DNA from: an uncultured Pseudomonadales bacterium
GTDB lineage: Bacteria > Pseudomonadota > Gammaproteobacteria > Pseudomonadales > Pseudohongiellaceae
Direction: 5' to 3'
NCBI GenBank assembly: GCA_947259995.1
Contig: CAMYOK010000002.1
Location: forward strand, 660,881-724,880
DNA: 64,000 nucleotides
Part shown: piece by piece, positions 55,370 to 64,000 of the stretch
Position numbering within the stretch: position 1 is the first letter of the stretch
How the letters are laid out: every line of letters starts with the position of its first letter
The notes under the pieces: generated by a model
Told to the model about the DNA's origin: nothing
Databases searched by the model: none
The model's input: only the letters and a program-made list of their open reading frames with translations
Made by a program: the position numbers and the translations under genes

Positions 55370-55550
55370 CGTGTTCTACCTCCAATAGGGATTGAATCGA
55401 TCTGTGCGCCCATCATAAGGAGGGCACGCTAACAAAGGCAAGCCACAATAAGACCTTTTCAATGCCAATCCCATTACATTTCATTCACAGCTTATTCTCG
55501 CCATTCATCGCAAATCGGCCTTTTCTACAGGGCCATTCAGCTTACTTGTG

Positions 55551-55556
55551 TATAAT
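55551..55556 (+). promoter_or_regulatory. -10 element TATAAT upstream of the MATE gene
   Basis: Consensus TATAAT about 47 bp before the MATE start. No clear -35 at 17 bp. Confidence 0.4.
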
Positions 55557-55602
55557 GCGCCGCTTGAGTTTTTGCCAGCCTGCCTTACCGGAAAACAACG
55601 CC

Positions 55603-56967
55603 ATGAGAGACTTAACACAAGGTTCCGTCACCCGCATTATTATCAGTATGGCCACCCCTGTAGCGGCAGGCATGATCTTTCAAACCTTGTATTTGCTGGT
55701 GGACTTGTATTTTGTGGCAGCACTAGGGGACGACTCTGTGGCAGGGGTTGGTGCCGGTGGCACTTTGTTATTTGTGATCATGGCCCTCACGCAGATCCTA
55801 GGTGTCAGCGCCGTCGCACTAATCTCGCAAGCAGTGGGCCGTAAGAACCAAGAAGAAGCGAATCTGGTTTTCAACCAGTCTCTTGTGGTAGCCGCAGCCT
55901 TTGCGGTTTGCGTCTTAGTCGCTGGTTACACTTTAGCGCAAGACTATTTGCGCACGATCACCTCTGATGAGGGCTCGATGCGCGAAGGCGTCATCTTCTT
56001 ATATTGGTTCCTGCCCAGCATGGCCTTGCAGTTTCCGTTGATGGCAATGGCATCGTCACTGCGTGCTACGGGCCTAGTCAAACCTGGCATGATCGTGCAA
56101 GTACTCACAGTGATATTGAATATGATCCTTGCGCCGATCCTGATTGCCGGTTGGGGCCCCGGCCCTGCGCTAGGCGTAATGGGTGCTGGCTTGGCCAGTT
56201 CAATCTCGGTATTCATTGGCGTGTTAATGCTCACCTACTATTTCATCAAACTGGAAAAATATGTGTCGTTCCGCAGCATTCTTTGGCGCCCTCGTTTCGA
56301 TATTTGGAAACGCATGTTTGCCATCGGCCTGCCCGCAGGGGCCGAGATGCTTTTATTATTCGTTTATTTCTCGGCTGTGTATTGGTTGATACAAGACTTC
56401 GGTGCCGAAGCGCAGGCAGGCTTCAGCATCGGCGGGCGAATCATGCAATCGATCTTCATGCCCACTATGGCTATTGCCTTTGCCTTAGGCCCGATTGCGG
56501 GACAAAACTTTGGCGCGCGACGCTACGACCGTGTAAGAGAGACCAGCAAGCAAGGCATCTTATTGAGCAGCATTGTCATGGCAGTTGTGACGATCCTTAT
56601 GCAATGGAAGTCAGACTTACTGATCGGCTTTTTTACATCAGAGGCTGAGGTTATCGAAGTCGGTTCCGTGTTCCTGCAATTGATCTCATTGAACTTTATC
56701 GCCCAAGGTATCGTGTTTTCTTGCTCGGGAATGTTCCAAGGCTTAGGCAATACCCGCCCAGCGATGATGAGCTCGGTAGTAAGAATCCTGGTTTTCCTAC
56801 CTCTAGCCGTGTACTTAAAATACCAGCCCGGATTTACCATCAATCAGGTGTGGTATGTGTCAATTCTGTCGGTCACAGTGCAAGCGGTTGTTAGCTACCT
56901 CTTGATGAGAAGGGAGTTCCGTCTGCGACTGGGCAATGATGATACTCCGAGCCCTGTGGCTACTTAG
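55603..56967 (+). CDS. MATE-family multidrug/cation exporter
   Basis: 454-residue, twelve-helix transporter. Two MatE repeats: TRIIISMATPVAAGMIFQTLYLLVDLYF at the start, GVGAGGTLLFVIMALTQILGVSAVALISQA, and KRMFAIGLPAGAEMLLLF at the second half. The ATG at 55603 fits the MATE N-terminus, with GGAAAA upstream; the open frame extends to 55462, but that stretch contains the -10 box. Substrate unknown. Likely Na+ or H+ driven. Confidence 0.92.
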   Translation: MRDLTQGSVTRIIISMATPVAAGMIFQTLYLLVDLYFVAALGDDSVAGVGAGGTLLFVIMALTQILGVSAVALISQAVGRKNQEEANLVFNQSLVVAAAFAVCVLVAGYTLAQDYLRTITSDEGSMREGVIFLYWFLPSMALQFPLMAMASSLRATGLVKPGMIVQVLTVILNMILAPILIAGWGPGPALGVMGAGLASSISVFIGVLMLTYYFIKLEKYVSFRSILWRPRFDIWKRMFAIGLPAGAEMLLLFVYFSAVYWLIQDFGAEAQAGFSIGGRIMQSIFMPTMAIAFALGPIAGQNFGARRYDRVRETSKQGILLSSIVMAVVTILMQWKSDLLIGFFTSEAEVIEVGSVFLQLISLNFIAQGIVFSCSGMFQGLGNTRPAMMSSVVRILVFLPLAVYLKYQPGFTINQVWYVSILSVTVQAVVSYLLMRREFRLRLGNDDTPSPVAT

Positions 56968-57030
56968 CTACTTTTCGTCTTATGCTATGGCATACTTGTA
57001 GCTCACACCGACAAAGTTTATGCAAACACT

Positions 57031-57669
57031 ATGAATCACGATTTTTGGCACGACAAATGGCAGAAGCAACAAATAGGCTTCCATGAACCCGAAGCCAACC
57101 CTTGGTTATTGACTCATATCAATGCATTAGAGTTAGCCCCAGAAAGCAGGATTTTTCTTCCGCTTTGTGGCAAAACATTGGACATCGCATGGCTTCTTGC
57201 TCAAGGCTATTCGGTGGTGGGTGCTGAACTTAATCAGTTAGCGGTAGAGGCCTTGTTCGAGGAGATGAACATCTCTCCTAGCATCACGCCCTGCGGGCCA
57301 TTGACTCGCTACAGCGCGGATGGCTTGGACATATTCCTTGGGGATATTTTTGCATTGCAAGCAGATACTCTCGGCCCTGTTTCTGCGATCTATGATCGCG
57401 CTGCACTTATCGCCTTGCCCGAGACAATGCGCCGCGATTATAGCCAACATCTAAGAGCACTAACGGGAACAGCCAAACAACTGTTGATCACTGTGGAATA
57501 TGATCAAAGTCTGCAAGCTGGCCCACCGTTCAACGTGAGCGCTGAAGAAGTGGTGAGCCATTATGAAGCCTACTACACACTTCGCACCCTTGCCGTTCAA
57601 GACATCAAAGGCGGCCTGAAAGGCAAGTGTGCAGCGTGTGAACATGTGTGGCTACTTCAGACACGTTAA
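57031..57669 (+). CDS. tpm: Thiopurine S-methyltransferase family
   Basis: 212-residue cytoplasmic TPMT. Typical blocks are FWHDKWQKQQIGFHEPEANPWL, RIFLPLCGKTLDIAWLLAQG (SAM site, about 40-60), VVGAELNQLAVEALF and AIYDRAALIALPETMRRDY. Bacterial Tpm methylates thiopurines and metalloids such as selenite and tellurite. It overlaps the convergent propeller gene by 4 bp. Confidence 0.94.
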   Translation: MNHDFWHDKWQKQQIGFHEPEANPWLLTHINALELAPESRIFLPLCGKTLDIAWLLAQGYSVVGAELNQLAVEALFEEMNISPSITPCGPLTRYSADGLDIFLGDIFALQADTLGPVSAIYDRAALIALPETMRRDYSQHLRALTGTAKQLLITVEYDQSLQAGPPFNVSAEEVVSHYEAYYTLRTLAVQDIKGGLKGKCAACEHVWLLQTR

Positions 57670-58553
57670 TTGGCAAACTCTCCTGGCGTGCGAATGACGC
57701 CAGGGGTAGAGCTCTGCGGTAAATTCAATGTCGGCATCTGAATTTGATATACCTCTTCATCACTTTTCAAAATGCCCCACAATACATTTCCCTCAACGCT
57801 GCGATCCCACGCAATGCCCTGCCCATTCAAGCCAGGGATATGCACTGTGGCGACCCAGTCTAGCGTGCCAGCAGTTTGAGGTATCTGCATGACATAGACT
57901 TCTGGATAGTCATGCCCTGTAAGATATAAAAACCCATCGGCTCCCCAGCTTCCGCCAGAATTACTCATTGGGCTCATCTTCGGATGCAAGGCCGCAGGAA
58001 TCGCCCACTGTTGAAGGATTTGAAACTGATCATCCATCTTCACAATTTGTGAACGACGAGTCTCTCCATAGGGATGGTCTTGTCCATTTTGAACTTTGTC
58101 ATAGTTGCCAAATCCTCCCCACCAAAACCCATCATGACGATCGAGCCACGTCATAGAGCCCAGTTGAATCCCAAAGCTGTGTGAAGACAGATGCTCCATC
58201 GTCTTCGTATCCCACACTTCTATTGAGCTCACCATTGGCCAAATGGGGTAGTTGGAGTGCGCTGCATAGAGTTTGCCGTTGCGCACCATCGCGCTATCTA
58301 AATGCACGAGGGGTCCGGTATCTTCTGACACGCCATCCCACTGCAACAATGCTTCGCCACTTTCCTTATCGTGCTTTGTAATGCGAAAATTATTTACAGC
58401 ATAAAAGTGCTCAGCATCCACGGCAACAGCTTGTCGCGCATCAAAGGTTTGATAGGTCTTAACAATCTCTCCTTCAAACACTGGCGGTTGTTCTTGCGCT
58501 TGTAAGCTGCTGACACTAAGCAGTAGAGCGCTAATGTAGAAAAACGTTTTCAT
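57666..58553 (-). CDS. Exported beta-propeller protein of unknown function
   Basis: 295-residue exported protein (signal peptide 1 to about 20, SSLQAQEQ). Repeating strands such as AVAVDAEHFYAVNNFRITKHD, SIEVWDTKTMEHLSSH, HDGFWWGGFGNYDKVQNG and WGADGFLYLTGHDYPEVYVM suggest a propeller related to cycloisomerase-like exported proteins. No enzyme motif identified. ATG 58553 with GGGAG is preferred to the upstream in-frame start at 58571. Confidence 0.75.
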   Translation of the reverse strand: MKTFFYISALLLSVSSLQAQEQPPVFEGEIVKTYQTFDARQAVAVDAEHFYAVNNFRITKHDKESGEALLQWDGVSEDTGPLVHLDSAMVRNGKLYAAHSNYPIWPMVSSIEVWDTKTMEHLSSHSFGIQLGSMTWLDRHDGFWWGGFGNYDKVQNGQDHPYGETRRSQIVKMDDQFQILQQWAIPAALHPKMSPMSNSGGSWGADGFLYLTGHDYPEVYVMQIPQTAGTLDWVATVHIPGLNGQGIAWDRSVEGNVLWGILKSDEEVYQIQMPTLNLPQSSTPGVIRTPGEFAN

Positions 58554-58569
58554 AATATACTCCCAATGC

Positions 58570-58596
58570 AAACGGTGAGCACGCGGCTCACCGTTT
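58570..58596 (-). terminator. Hairpin after the TIGR01782-type receptor gene
   Basis: Perfect 11-bp arms AAACGGTGAGC / GCTCACCGTTT with a 5-base loop. There is only a short T stretch, so it may be a weak terminator or 3' stabiliser. Confidence 0.65.
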
Positions 58597-58623
58597 GAAG
58601 TGTATCACTAAGCAACTTCTGCT

Positions 58624-61245
58624 TTAGAAGCCGTAGCTAACACCCATGTAGTAAGTGCTTCCTACCCACTCATACTCTGTATTCCAGTTACTGCGTCCGC
58701 CTTGGAATTCAGAAGTAGGCTCGTCATTAAGATTAACCCCTTCTACAAAGAATTTTAGACTGTCGTTATAGCTATAGCTCAATCGCGCATCCCAACGGCC
58801 AAACTCGCCTTGATCAAGCACTAGATCAGGGTTGGAGTTTAAGTCGGTCAAGAAACTATCGTTATACGTATAACTGACTGAAGCATCAATACGATCGTTT
58901 TGATAAAACACAGAGAATGCATAGCTGCTTTCAGGTTGCCCGACGAGAGGCGTATTGCCTGAAGGCAACTTCGTCTCACCATCTAAACGCGACAAAGACG
59001 CAGAGACGCCTAAACCATCAAACGGACCTGGCAAGAAATCAAGCTGCGTTTGCCCCATCAGCTCAACCCCTTTCAAGGTTGCCGAACTTGCATTCACCGT
59101 CGTAGAAAGATCAAGTCGAGATAACGTCGATGTATCGATCACTCCAGTAAGACCGCGCGACGCTAACGCTGCGCTCATCTCTGCTTGGTTAGTGAGCGAA
59201 GTTGTATTGCCAACCAACTCGTCTGAGATGTCTTTGTAGAACACACTCAAAGATAGAATTGAAAGCTGGCTTGGGTACCACTCCAACGACACATCGTAGT
59301 TGGTTGACTTACGCGGTGTAAGATCGGGATTACCAATATTGACAGAAGCCACTGGCCCGCCATCATCGGAGACTGTTGAGCGCGGTGCGATAGTTTCGAA
59401 ATCAGGACGACCTAATGCACGCGTGATCCCAGCCCGTGCGACGAAATTTTCATTCAAGCGATAGTTCGCGATCAATGATGGCATGACGTTGGAGTAGTCA
59501 CTATCGGCTTTGACGCGTTGCGCTGTCCCATTGCGTAGCACATTGCCAGTACTGTTAATCTCAGTACGCTCAAAACGGACACCGGCAATCAATTCTAAGT
59601 TTTCGAATGTTTTAGACCCCATGATGTAAGCAGAGCTAATAGTCTCTTCTACGCCATAGTCCGCTGAATTATCGGAAACGAAATTGTCTGCAAGGTCAGC
59701 TTCGAACACAGCTGCATTTGCAGGATTGGCGAAAAAGGCATTCATGCCAGCGATGTCCAACCAGATGTTTGGAACATCATAGCTGTCAGCATCGTTGATA
59801 AAGCCACCGTTAGTGAAGCTCGCTGAAGAGCCTAGTGTGAGATCAACGCTGCCAGGATTGTAACGGCGCTGCCCTTCATCTAGGGCGCGATCAGTATTGC
59901 TGTATTTCAAACCTGTTTTTACATAGGCCGTATGGTCTAGGTCCCACTGTAAATCGACCTTGGCAATATTGGCATCCTCTTGCATCGCGCGATTAAAGAA
60001 GCGAACGCGTCGAAGATCAATCAAATTAGGGTCTTGACGATTAGGGGTTCCCGCATTGGGAGTGATCGAAACCACCCCATCACTGTCATGAGTGTAGGTG
60101 TTGGGACCGAAGATCGCATCAGAGCGAAACTCCCAATAATCGTTTGGCTCGGCAAGTTCATTGGCATTGCGTTGCGCCATATAGCTTAGTGTCAACGAAT
60201 CCATAATATTCTCGCCACCAACACTAAAAGAGACTAGCTCTTTCTCAGCGGCCTCTAAACGGACATTGCTAAGAACAGGATTGGCACCAGAGATACCGGT
60301 ACTAGCGCTCGCAGGAACAACCCCTTCGCTTAGGTTCTGCTCGTAACGATTGCGATGTTGAAACTCATCCCATGTCGCAAGAAACGCGCGCGCATAGTAG
60401 CTCGCGTTGTCAGTTGGTCGGAACTCTAAAGCCGCATTAAGGTTGGTGCGCTCGCGACCAATGATGTAGTAGTTATTTTTAACGTTCACTGGCAAGCCTT
60501 GCCCAGTACTAGTATCCCAATCATCCTGATAGATACCTTGACCTACATACTCGCGATCTGACCATGTGGCTCCTAACAACCAGCCCACTGTTGAGTCTGC
60601 AAATTTACCTGAGACCATCCCATCAATCGCGCGAGGATCTTCACCGGCGAACGCTGCACTTTCAGGACGTGAGCTTTCATGGCCAAGGCGTGTAGTCACG
60701 TAGCCATATAACTCTTCATTACGGTCAAAAGGCATTGTGGTTTTAACGTTCACCGTACCACCGATCCCCTGTGAATCCATATCGGCAGTCGGTGTTTTTA
60801 CCACTTGTACACCGCCGAGCACGCCACCGGAGATGACATCCATCGGAGCAGCTCGACCACCACCTTCCTGCTCTGGAGAGCCCAGCTGTACACCGTTGAT
60901 CGTGACATTGTTCAATGCAGGATTGATGCCGCGAATTTGCACAAAACGACCTTCGCCCTTCTCTACCAGCATCGACACCCCAGGAAGTCTATTCAGGGAC
61001 TCGCCCACGTTGCGATCAGGGAACTGTCCCAGCTCATCGGCACCAAGTGCTTCGATTAAACGCGTGTCGTTTTTCTTCTGCTCAATTGCACGTAATCGCG
61101 AAAGATTAGAGCCTTGCACAATGATCTCTTCGATATCATCGCTGCTTTGTTGAGCCTGCAAACTAAAACTGCTAACGGCAGCGATGGCAAGAACGAGTGA
61201 TTTTCTAATAAAAGGTTCTGCAACTGATTTTCGAATATTCAACAT
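58624..61245 (-). CDS. TonB-dependent receptor, TIGR01782 (Xanthomonas/Caulobacter) type
   Basis: 873-residue outer-membrane receptor. Signal peptide (about 1-31), TonB box IEEIIVQGSNLSR, and the subfamily plug signature FPDRNVGESLNRLPGVSM, GRFVQIRGINPALNNVTING and VVKTPTADMDSQGIGGTVN. The barrel includes GNPDLTPRKSTNYDVSLEWY and ends YYMGVSYGF. This subfamily imports large carbohydrate or peptide-type nutrients in several bacteria. Divergent from an AGCS symporter, so amino-acid or peptide uptake is a reasonable guess. AGAGA precedes the ATG. Confidence 0.92.
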   Translation of the reverse strand: MLNIRKSVAEPFIRKSLVLAIAAVSSFSLQAQQSSDDIEEIIVQGSNLSRLRAIEQKKNDTRLIEALGADELGQFPDRNVGESLNRLPGVSMLVEKGEGRFVQIRGINPALNNVTINGVQLGSPEQEGGGRAAPMDVISGGVLGGVQVVKTPTADMDSQGIGGTVNVKTTMPFDRNEELYGYVTTRLGHESSRPESAAFAGEDPRAIDGMVSGKFADSTVGWLLGATWSDREYVGQGIYQDDWDTSTGQGLPVNVKNNYYIIGRERTNLNAALEFRPTDNASYYARAFLATWDEFQHRNRYEQNLSEGVVPASASTGISGANPVLSNVRLEAAEKELVSFSVGGENIMDSLTLSYMAQRNANELAEPNDYWEFRSDAIFGPNTYTHDSDGVVSITPNAGTPNRQDPNLIDLRRVRFFNRAMQEDANIAKVDLQWDLDHTAYVKTGLKYSNTDRALDEGQRRYNPGSVDLTLGSSASFTNGGFINDADSYDVPNIWLDIAGMNAFFANPANAAVFEADLADNFVSDNSADYGVEETISSAYIMGSKTFENLELIAGVRFERTEINSTGNVLRNGTAQRVKADSDYSNVMPSLIANYRLNENFVARAGITRALGRPDFETIAPRSTVSDDGGPVASVNIGNPDLTPRKSTNYDVSLEWYPSQLSILSLSVFYKDISDELVGNTTSLTNQAEMSAALASRGLTGVIDTSTLSRLDLSTTVNASSATLKGVELMGQTQLDFLPGPFDGLGVSASLSRLDGETKLPSGNTPLVGQPESSYAFSVFYQNDRIDASVSYTYNDSFLTDLNSNPDLVLDQGEFGRWDARLSYSYNDSLKFFVEGVNLNDEPTSEFQGGRSNWNTEYEWVGSTYYMGVSYGF

Positions 61246-61468
61246 GAGTTAGTCTCTTTGATAGTAGCCAATGTGGAGTCGCCTCTTGAGAAATGCAGGC
61301 TTGTTTGGACGGCAAGTGTGTAGAAAGTTTTTGACAAACCGGAGACAGATTCTTGAATAAAATATGACGTTTTTGGCTCACGACTAGCACATCGCATTCA
61401 AAACGATTACATTGTTGAAATATCTTTAAGAATAACAATCACATCGGGATTTGAGAGGCACAATAGAA

Positions 61469-63025
61469 GTGAACGAATTATTTGCTAGGATTAATGAGTT
61501 CTTTGCGTTCATTCAACCCATCGCCGATGCCGCGTGGAGCTTTCCCCTGCAATATTCGTGGTACACCAATATTCCTATTATAGGATTCATGCCACTTCCG
61601 GTTTTAATCCTCATGGGGATTGGTTTGTACTTCACCATTCGCACTCATGGCGTACAGCGCATGAGTTTCAGCCAAGCCATTCCCATCATGCTTCGGCAAC
61701 GCCGCACCGACGTTGGTATCAGTTCACTTGCGTCGTTTTTATTGGGCTTAGCCATGCGCGCCGGCCCTGGCAATATTGTTGGGGTGACCGGCGCCATTAC
61801 CGTCGGTGGGCCAGGTGCCTTATTCTGGATGTGGGTCGCGGCGTTCTTTGGTATGTCTAGCGCGTTTGTCGAATCAGTACTGGCGCAACTGTTTAAAGAG
61901 AAAAACAACAATGAGTTTGTTGGCGGCCTGCCTTTCTATGGCAGACGGATACTGGGTGGTTTTCGTGGCGTAGGGATCGTGCTCTCAGTGGTCTTTATGG
62001 TGTATGCCTTTTTTAATGTGCCAGTACAAACATTCAATGTGTTTAGTGCTATTGGTATGATCGTCGACACCGCGACAGGCACAACTGCTGATAGACAATC
62101 GCCGTTGTATTTCGCGATTGCCATTGCACTGGTATGCGGATGCGCCTTCCTCATCTTGGGCGGCATTCGTCGCGTTACGGCTTTTACCAATCGCCTTGTA
62201 CCTGTCATGGCGGTAGTTTTCTGTGGCATCTCCCTAGTAATCATTCTAATTAACCTGCCTTTGCTTCCGACCTTCTTTAGCCAAGTCATCGGTGGCGCCA
62301 TCAGCCCCAACGCACTGTTTGGCGGCGGCATCGGGGTAGCGCTGGCCGAAGGGGTCAGGCGCGGATTGATGTCCAACGAGGCAGGTCAAGGCACCATCAC
62401 TATGGCCGCCGCAGTCGCCGATAACGACCACCCATGCGAACAAGGCTTTGTGCAAAGCCTGGGTGTCTTCTTCGATACGATAGTGATTTGTACAATGACA
62501 GGGTTTATCGTTGTCATTGCCCATCTTTGGATGGACTATGCCGACCCAGCATTATGGGCAGAGGCGAGCGCCTCTCGCATCGGCACTTATGTGAATTCGG
62601 TACAGGCGTTGATTCCAGACGCTATCAGCGCCTTGATCACCATTATTGTCAGCATTTGCTATGCCTTGTTCGCGTTTACCACCTTGCTCGGCATGATTTC
62701 ATTCGCTGAGATTTCGGCAACCTTCATTTCCCGGACCCAGCACTTCATCATGGGAGTTAGAGTCCTTGGCTCCTTAGTGTTTGTGCCATTCGGCGCCCTT
62801 TCTGTACTTGCAGGTTTAGAACTTGGCAATCTTTGGGCAATGTCTGACCTTACTAACATCATGATGCTTTACATCAACATTCCCATTCTGCTGCTTGGCT
62901 CGCCGTGTGTATTCAAAGCGCTCGCCCATTATCGGCAGACCAATGGTGGCAAGTTCATCTCAAGCACTATTGGCTTAGAGACAGAGCATTGGACGGAGGA
63001 GCATCAACGGCACCTGCCAGATTAA
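61469..63025 (+). CDS. AGCS-family sodium:alanine/glycine symporter
   Basis: 518-residue Na+-coupled amino-acid symporter. Signature segments are RAGPGNIVGVTGAITVGGPG, ALFWMWVAAFFGMSSAFVE, LPFYGRRILGG and MSNEAGQGTITMAAAVADND. Likely start GTG 61469 (NELFARINEFF follows); the frame opens with TTG at 61451, and GAGAGG lies between them. Its stop overlaps the stop of the convergent second AGCS gene within TTAA. Adjacent to a divergent TonB receptor. Confidence 0.92.
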   Translation: MNELFARINEFFAFIQPIADAAWSFPLQYSWYTNIPIIGFMPLPVLILMGIGLYFTIRTHGVQRMSFSQAIPIMLRQRRTDVGISSLASFLLGLAMRAGPGNIVGVTGAITVGGPGALFWMWVAAFFGMSSAFVESVLAQLFKEKNNNEFVGGLPFYGRRILGGFRGVGIVLSVVFMVYAFFNVPVQTFNVFSAIGMIVDTATGTTADRQSPLYFAIAIALVCGCAFLILGGIRRVTAFTNRLVPVMAVVFCGISLVIILINLPLLPTFFSQVIGGAISPNALFGGGIGVALAEGVRRGLMSNEAGQGTITMAAAVADNDHPCEQGFVQSLGVFFDTIVICTMTGFIVVIAHLWMDYADPALWAEASASRIGTYVNSVQALIPDAISALITIIVSICYALFAFTTLLGMISFAEISATFISRTQHFIMGVRVLGSLVFVPFGALSVLAGLELGNLWAMSDLTNIMMLYINIPILLLGSPCVFKALAHYRQTNGGKFISSTIGLETEHWTEEHQRHLPD

Positions 63026-64000
63026 GCCGCCTCACTCTTAGCAAAATAAGCTTTTGCCGCCTTATTCACTTTAGGTGCAAGCAAGAGTGTGGCCGTCATT
63101 GTTGGTATCGCCATCAAGGCATACATGGAGTCGATTAAGTTCACAACAATCTGCAATGACACCACAGAGCCTATTACCACTAAGCCCATATAGAACCAGA
63201 TATAGTGATGTTGGTATTTCGCGCCAATCAGAAAGCCTAGGCATTTGCTACCGTAATACCAGAACGTGAACACAGTGCTCAACCCTAGAGCCGATACCAG
63301 TACAGCCAATATAACTGAGCCCCCCATGGGGAACAGCTCACCAAAGGCGGTTGCCGTCAACGTTGCTCCATCGGCATCACCACTTTGCCAGACACCGCTA
63401 ATTAATATGACTAGCGCCGTGCAGGTGCAAACAATTAAGGTATCGACGATAGGGCCTAGCATTGCCACCAAACCCTCACGCACGGGTTCTTTAGTGCGCG
63501 CTGCGCCGTGTGCCATCGCTTCAGTACCTATGCCTGCCTCATTGGAGAATGCCGCACGCCGGATCCCTGTGATGATCACGGCGCCCACAACCCCACCTGC
63601 GACCGCATTGCCAGTAAAAGCATCACTGATAATGAGAGCAAAAGCCGCTGGCACTTCGCTTGCGTGACTAATCAATACAAAGCCTGTTAAAACAATATAA
63701 GCGCCAACCATACTGGGCACGATAATACGTGCGATGCGGCCCAATCTTGGGAGTTTTCCCAAGCCGACAATCAGCACAACAACAGCAAGTACACAGCCAA
63801 TAATGAGGTCGAAAGTGAAATGCGAGTCAGCCGCTGTTATGCCTGCGGGGATCGCAATCGTATCGCGCAGCACTTGGACTAATTGATTGATTTGAAAAAT
63901 CGGCAGAGTACCGAGCAGGCCCGCTAGGGCAAAGAAATAGGCCAGTGGGAGCCAACGCCTGCCAAGCCCCTCGCGGATGACGTACATCGGCCCACCTTGA
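63022..64000 (-). CDS. Second AGCS-family symporter, N-terminus cut by window edge
   Basis: About 325 C-terminal residues of an AGCS symporter, running off the window; the last codons before the edge read GGPMYVIREGLG, a family signature. Other marks are FSNEAGIGTEAMAHGAARTKEP (the substrate/Na+ segment) and VFTFWYYGSKCLGFLIG. It is clearly a different subfamily from the neighbouring symporter (MSNEAGQG in that one), so not a recent tandem copy. Confidence 0.92.
   Translation of the reverse strand, partial: QGGPMYVIREGLGRRWLPLAYFFALAGLLGTLPIFQINQLVQVLRDTIAIPAGITAADSHFTFDLIIGCVLAVVVLIVGLGKLPRLGRIARIIVPSMVGAYIVLTGFVLISHASEVPAAFALIISDAFTGNAVAGGVVGAVIITGIRRAAFSNEAGIGTEAMAHGAARTKEPVREGLVAMLGPIVDTLIVCTCTALVILISGVWQSGDADGATLTATAFGELFPMGGSVILAVLVSALGLSTVFTFWYYGSKCLGFLIGAKYQHHYIWFYMGLVVIGSVVSLQIVVNLIDSMYALMAIPTMTATLLLAPKVNKAAKAYFAKSEAA

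Noticed and set aside
56004..56648. Plus-strand ORF of 214 codons
   Set aside because: Out-of-frame shadow of the MATE gene.

Overview
The window looks like chromosomal DNA of a free-living, aerobic, probably marine Gammaproteobacterium. Grounds: Gram-negative envelope genes throughout (five large TonB-dependent receptors, a PqiABC-type MCE operon, many lipoproteins), single-gene transcription units with intrinsic terminators, and no phage, IS, CRISPR, rRNA or tRNA gene that I can see. The genus cannot be fixed from this sequence alone.

Layout. 1-4.2 kb: a truncated SulP anion transporter translationally coupled to a TsdA-like dihaem cytochrome c, a META-MliC fusion lipoprotein, a ZntB-like transporter and a decayed ABC-F remnant. 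4.3-8.4 kb: YchJ, a KatG with an export signal, and an NHL-propeller lipoprotein. 8.5-13.4 kb: a small MscS-like channel, a soluble MgtE-like protein and a full MgtE in one operon, then a PAS-GGDEF diguanylate cyclase. 13.5-19.7 kb: a large exported DUF305/LVIVD protein and a pqiA-pqiA'-pqiB-pqiC operon with overlapping genes. 19.8-34.5 kb: an Oar-like receptor, TsaC/Sua5, a DUF1295-methyltransferase pair, and two closely related TonB receptors on either side of a CadC-like membrane regulator. 34.7-42.6 kb: a FAD oxidoreductase-GNAT fusion, an SRAP (YedK/HMCES) protein, an exported TPR protein with an alpha/beta hydrolase, a third receptor type, and cytochrome b561. 42.9-44 kb: an exported stand-alone TonB C-terminal domain and an otherwise gene-free stretch holding a 23-codon micro-gene with an extreme Shine-Dalgarno. 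44-54.8 kb: CDP-alcohol phosphatidyltransferase, flippase-like protein, M20-like protein, D-aminoacylase, then PTPS-like, MDR and RibD-like enzymes divergent from a GT4 glycosyltransferase, a methyltransferase and a sulfatase-type membrane enzyme. 54.8-64 kb: glutathione peroxidase, MATE exporter, thiopurine methyltransferase, a propeller protein, a TIGR01782-type receptor and two convergent AGCS amino-acid/Na+ symporters, the second cut by the window end.

How it fits together. Much of the window concerns nutrient capture across the outer membrane: receptors, a TonB domain, exported peptidase/hydrolase-type proteins and AGCS amino-acid uptake. The two parts most likely to hold undescribed biology are the micro-gene at 43.7-43.9 kb and the 44-54.8 kb cluster, which combines pterin/riboflavin-type enzymes with glycosyl-, methyl- and phospho-alcohol transferases. 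Start sites were chosen from ribosome-binding sites, signal peptides and family starts. Several genes appear to use TTG or GTG.
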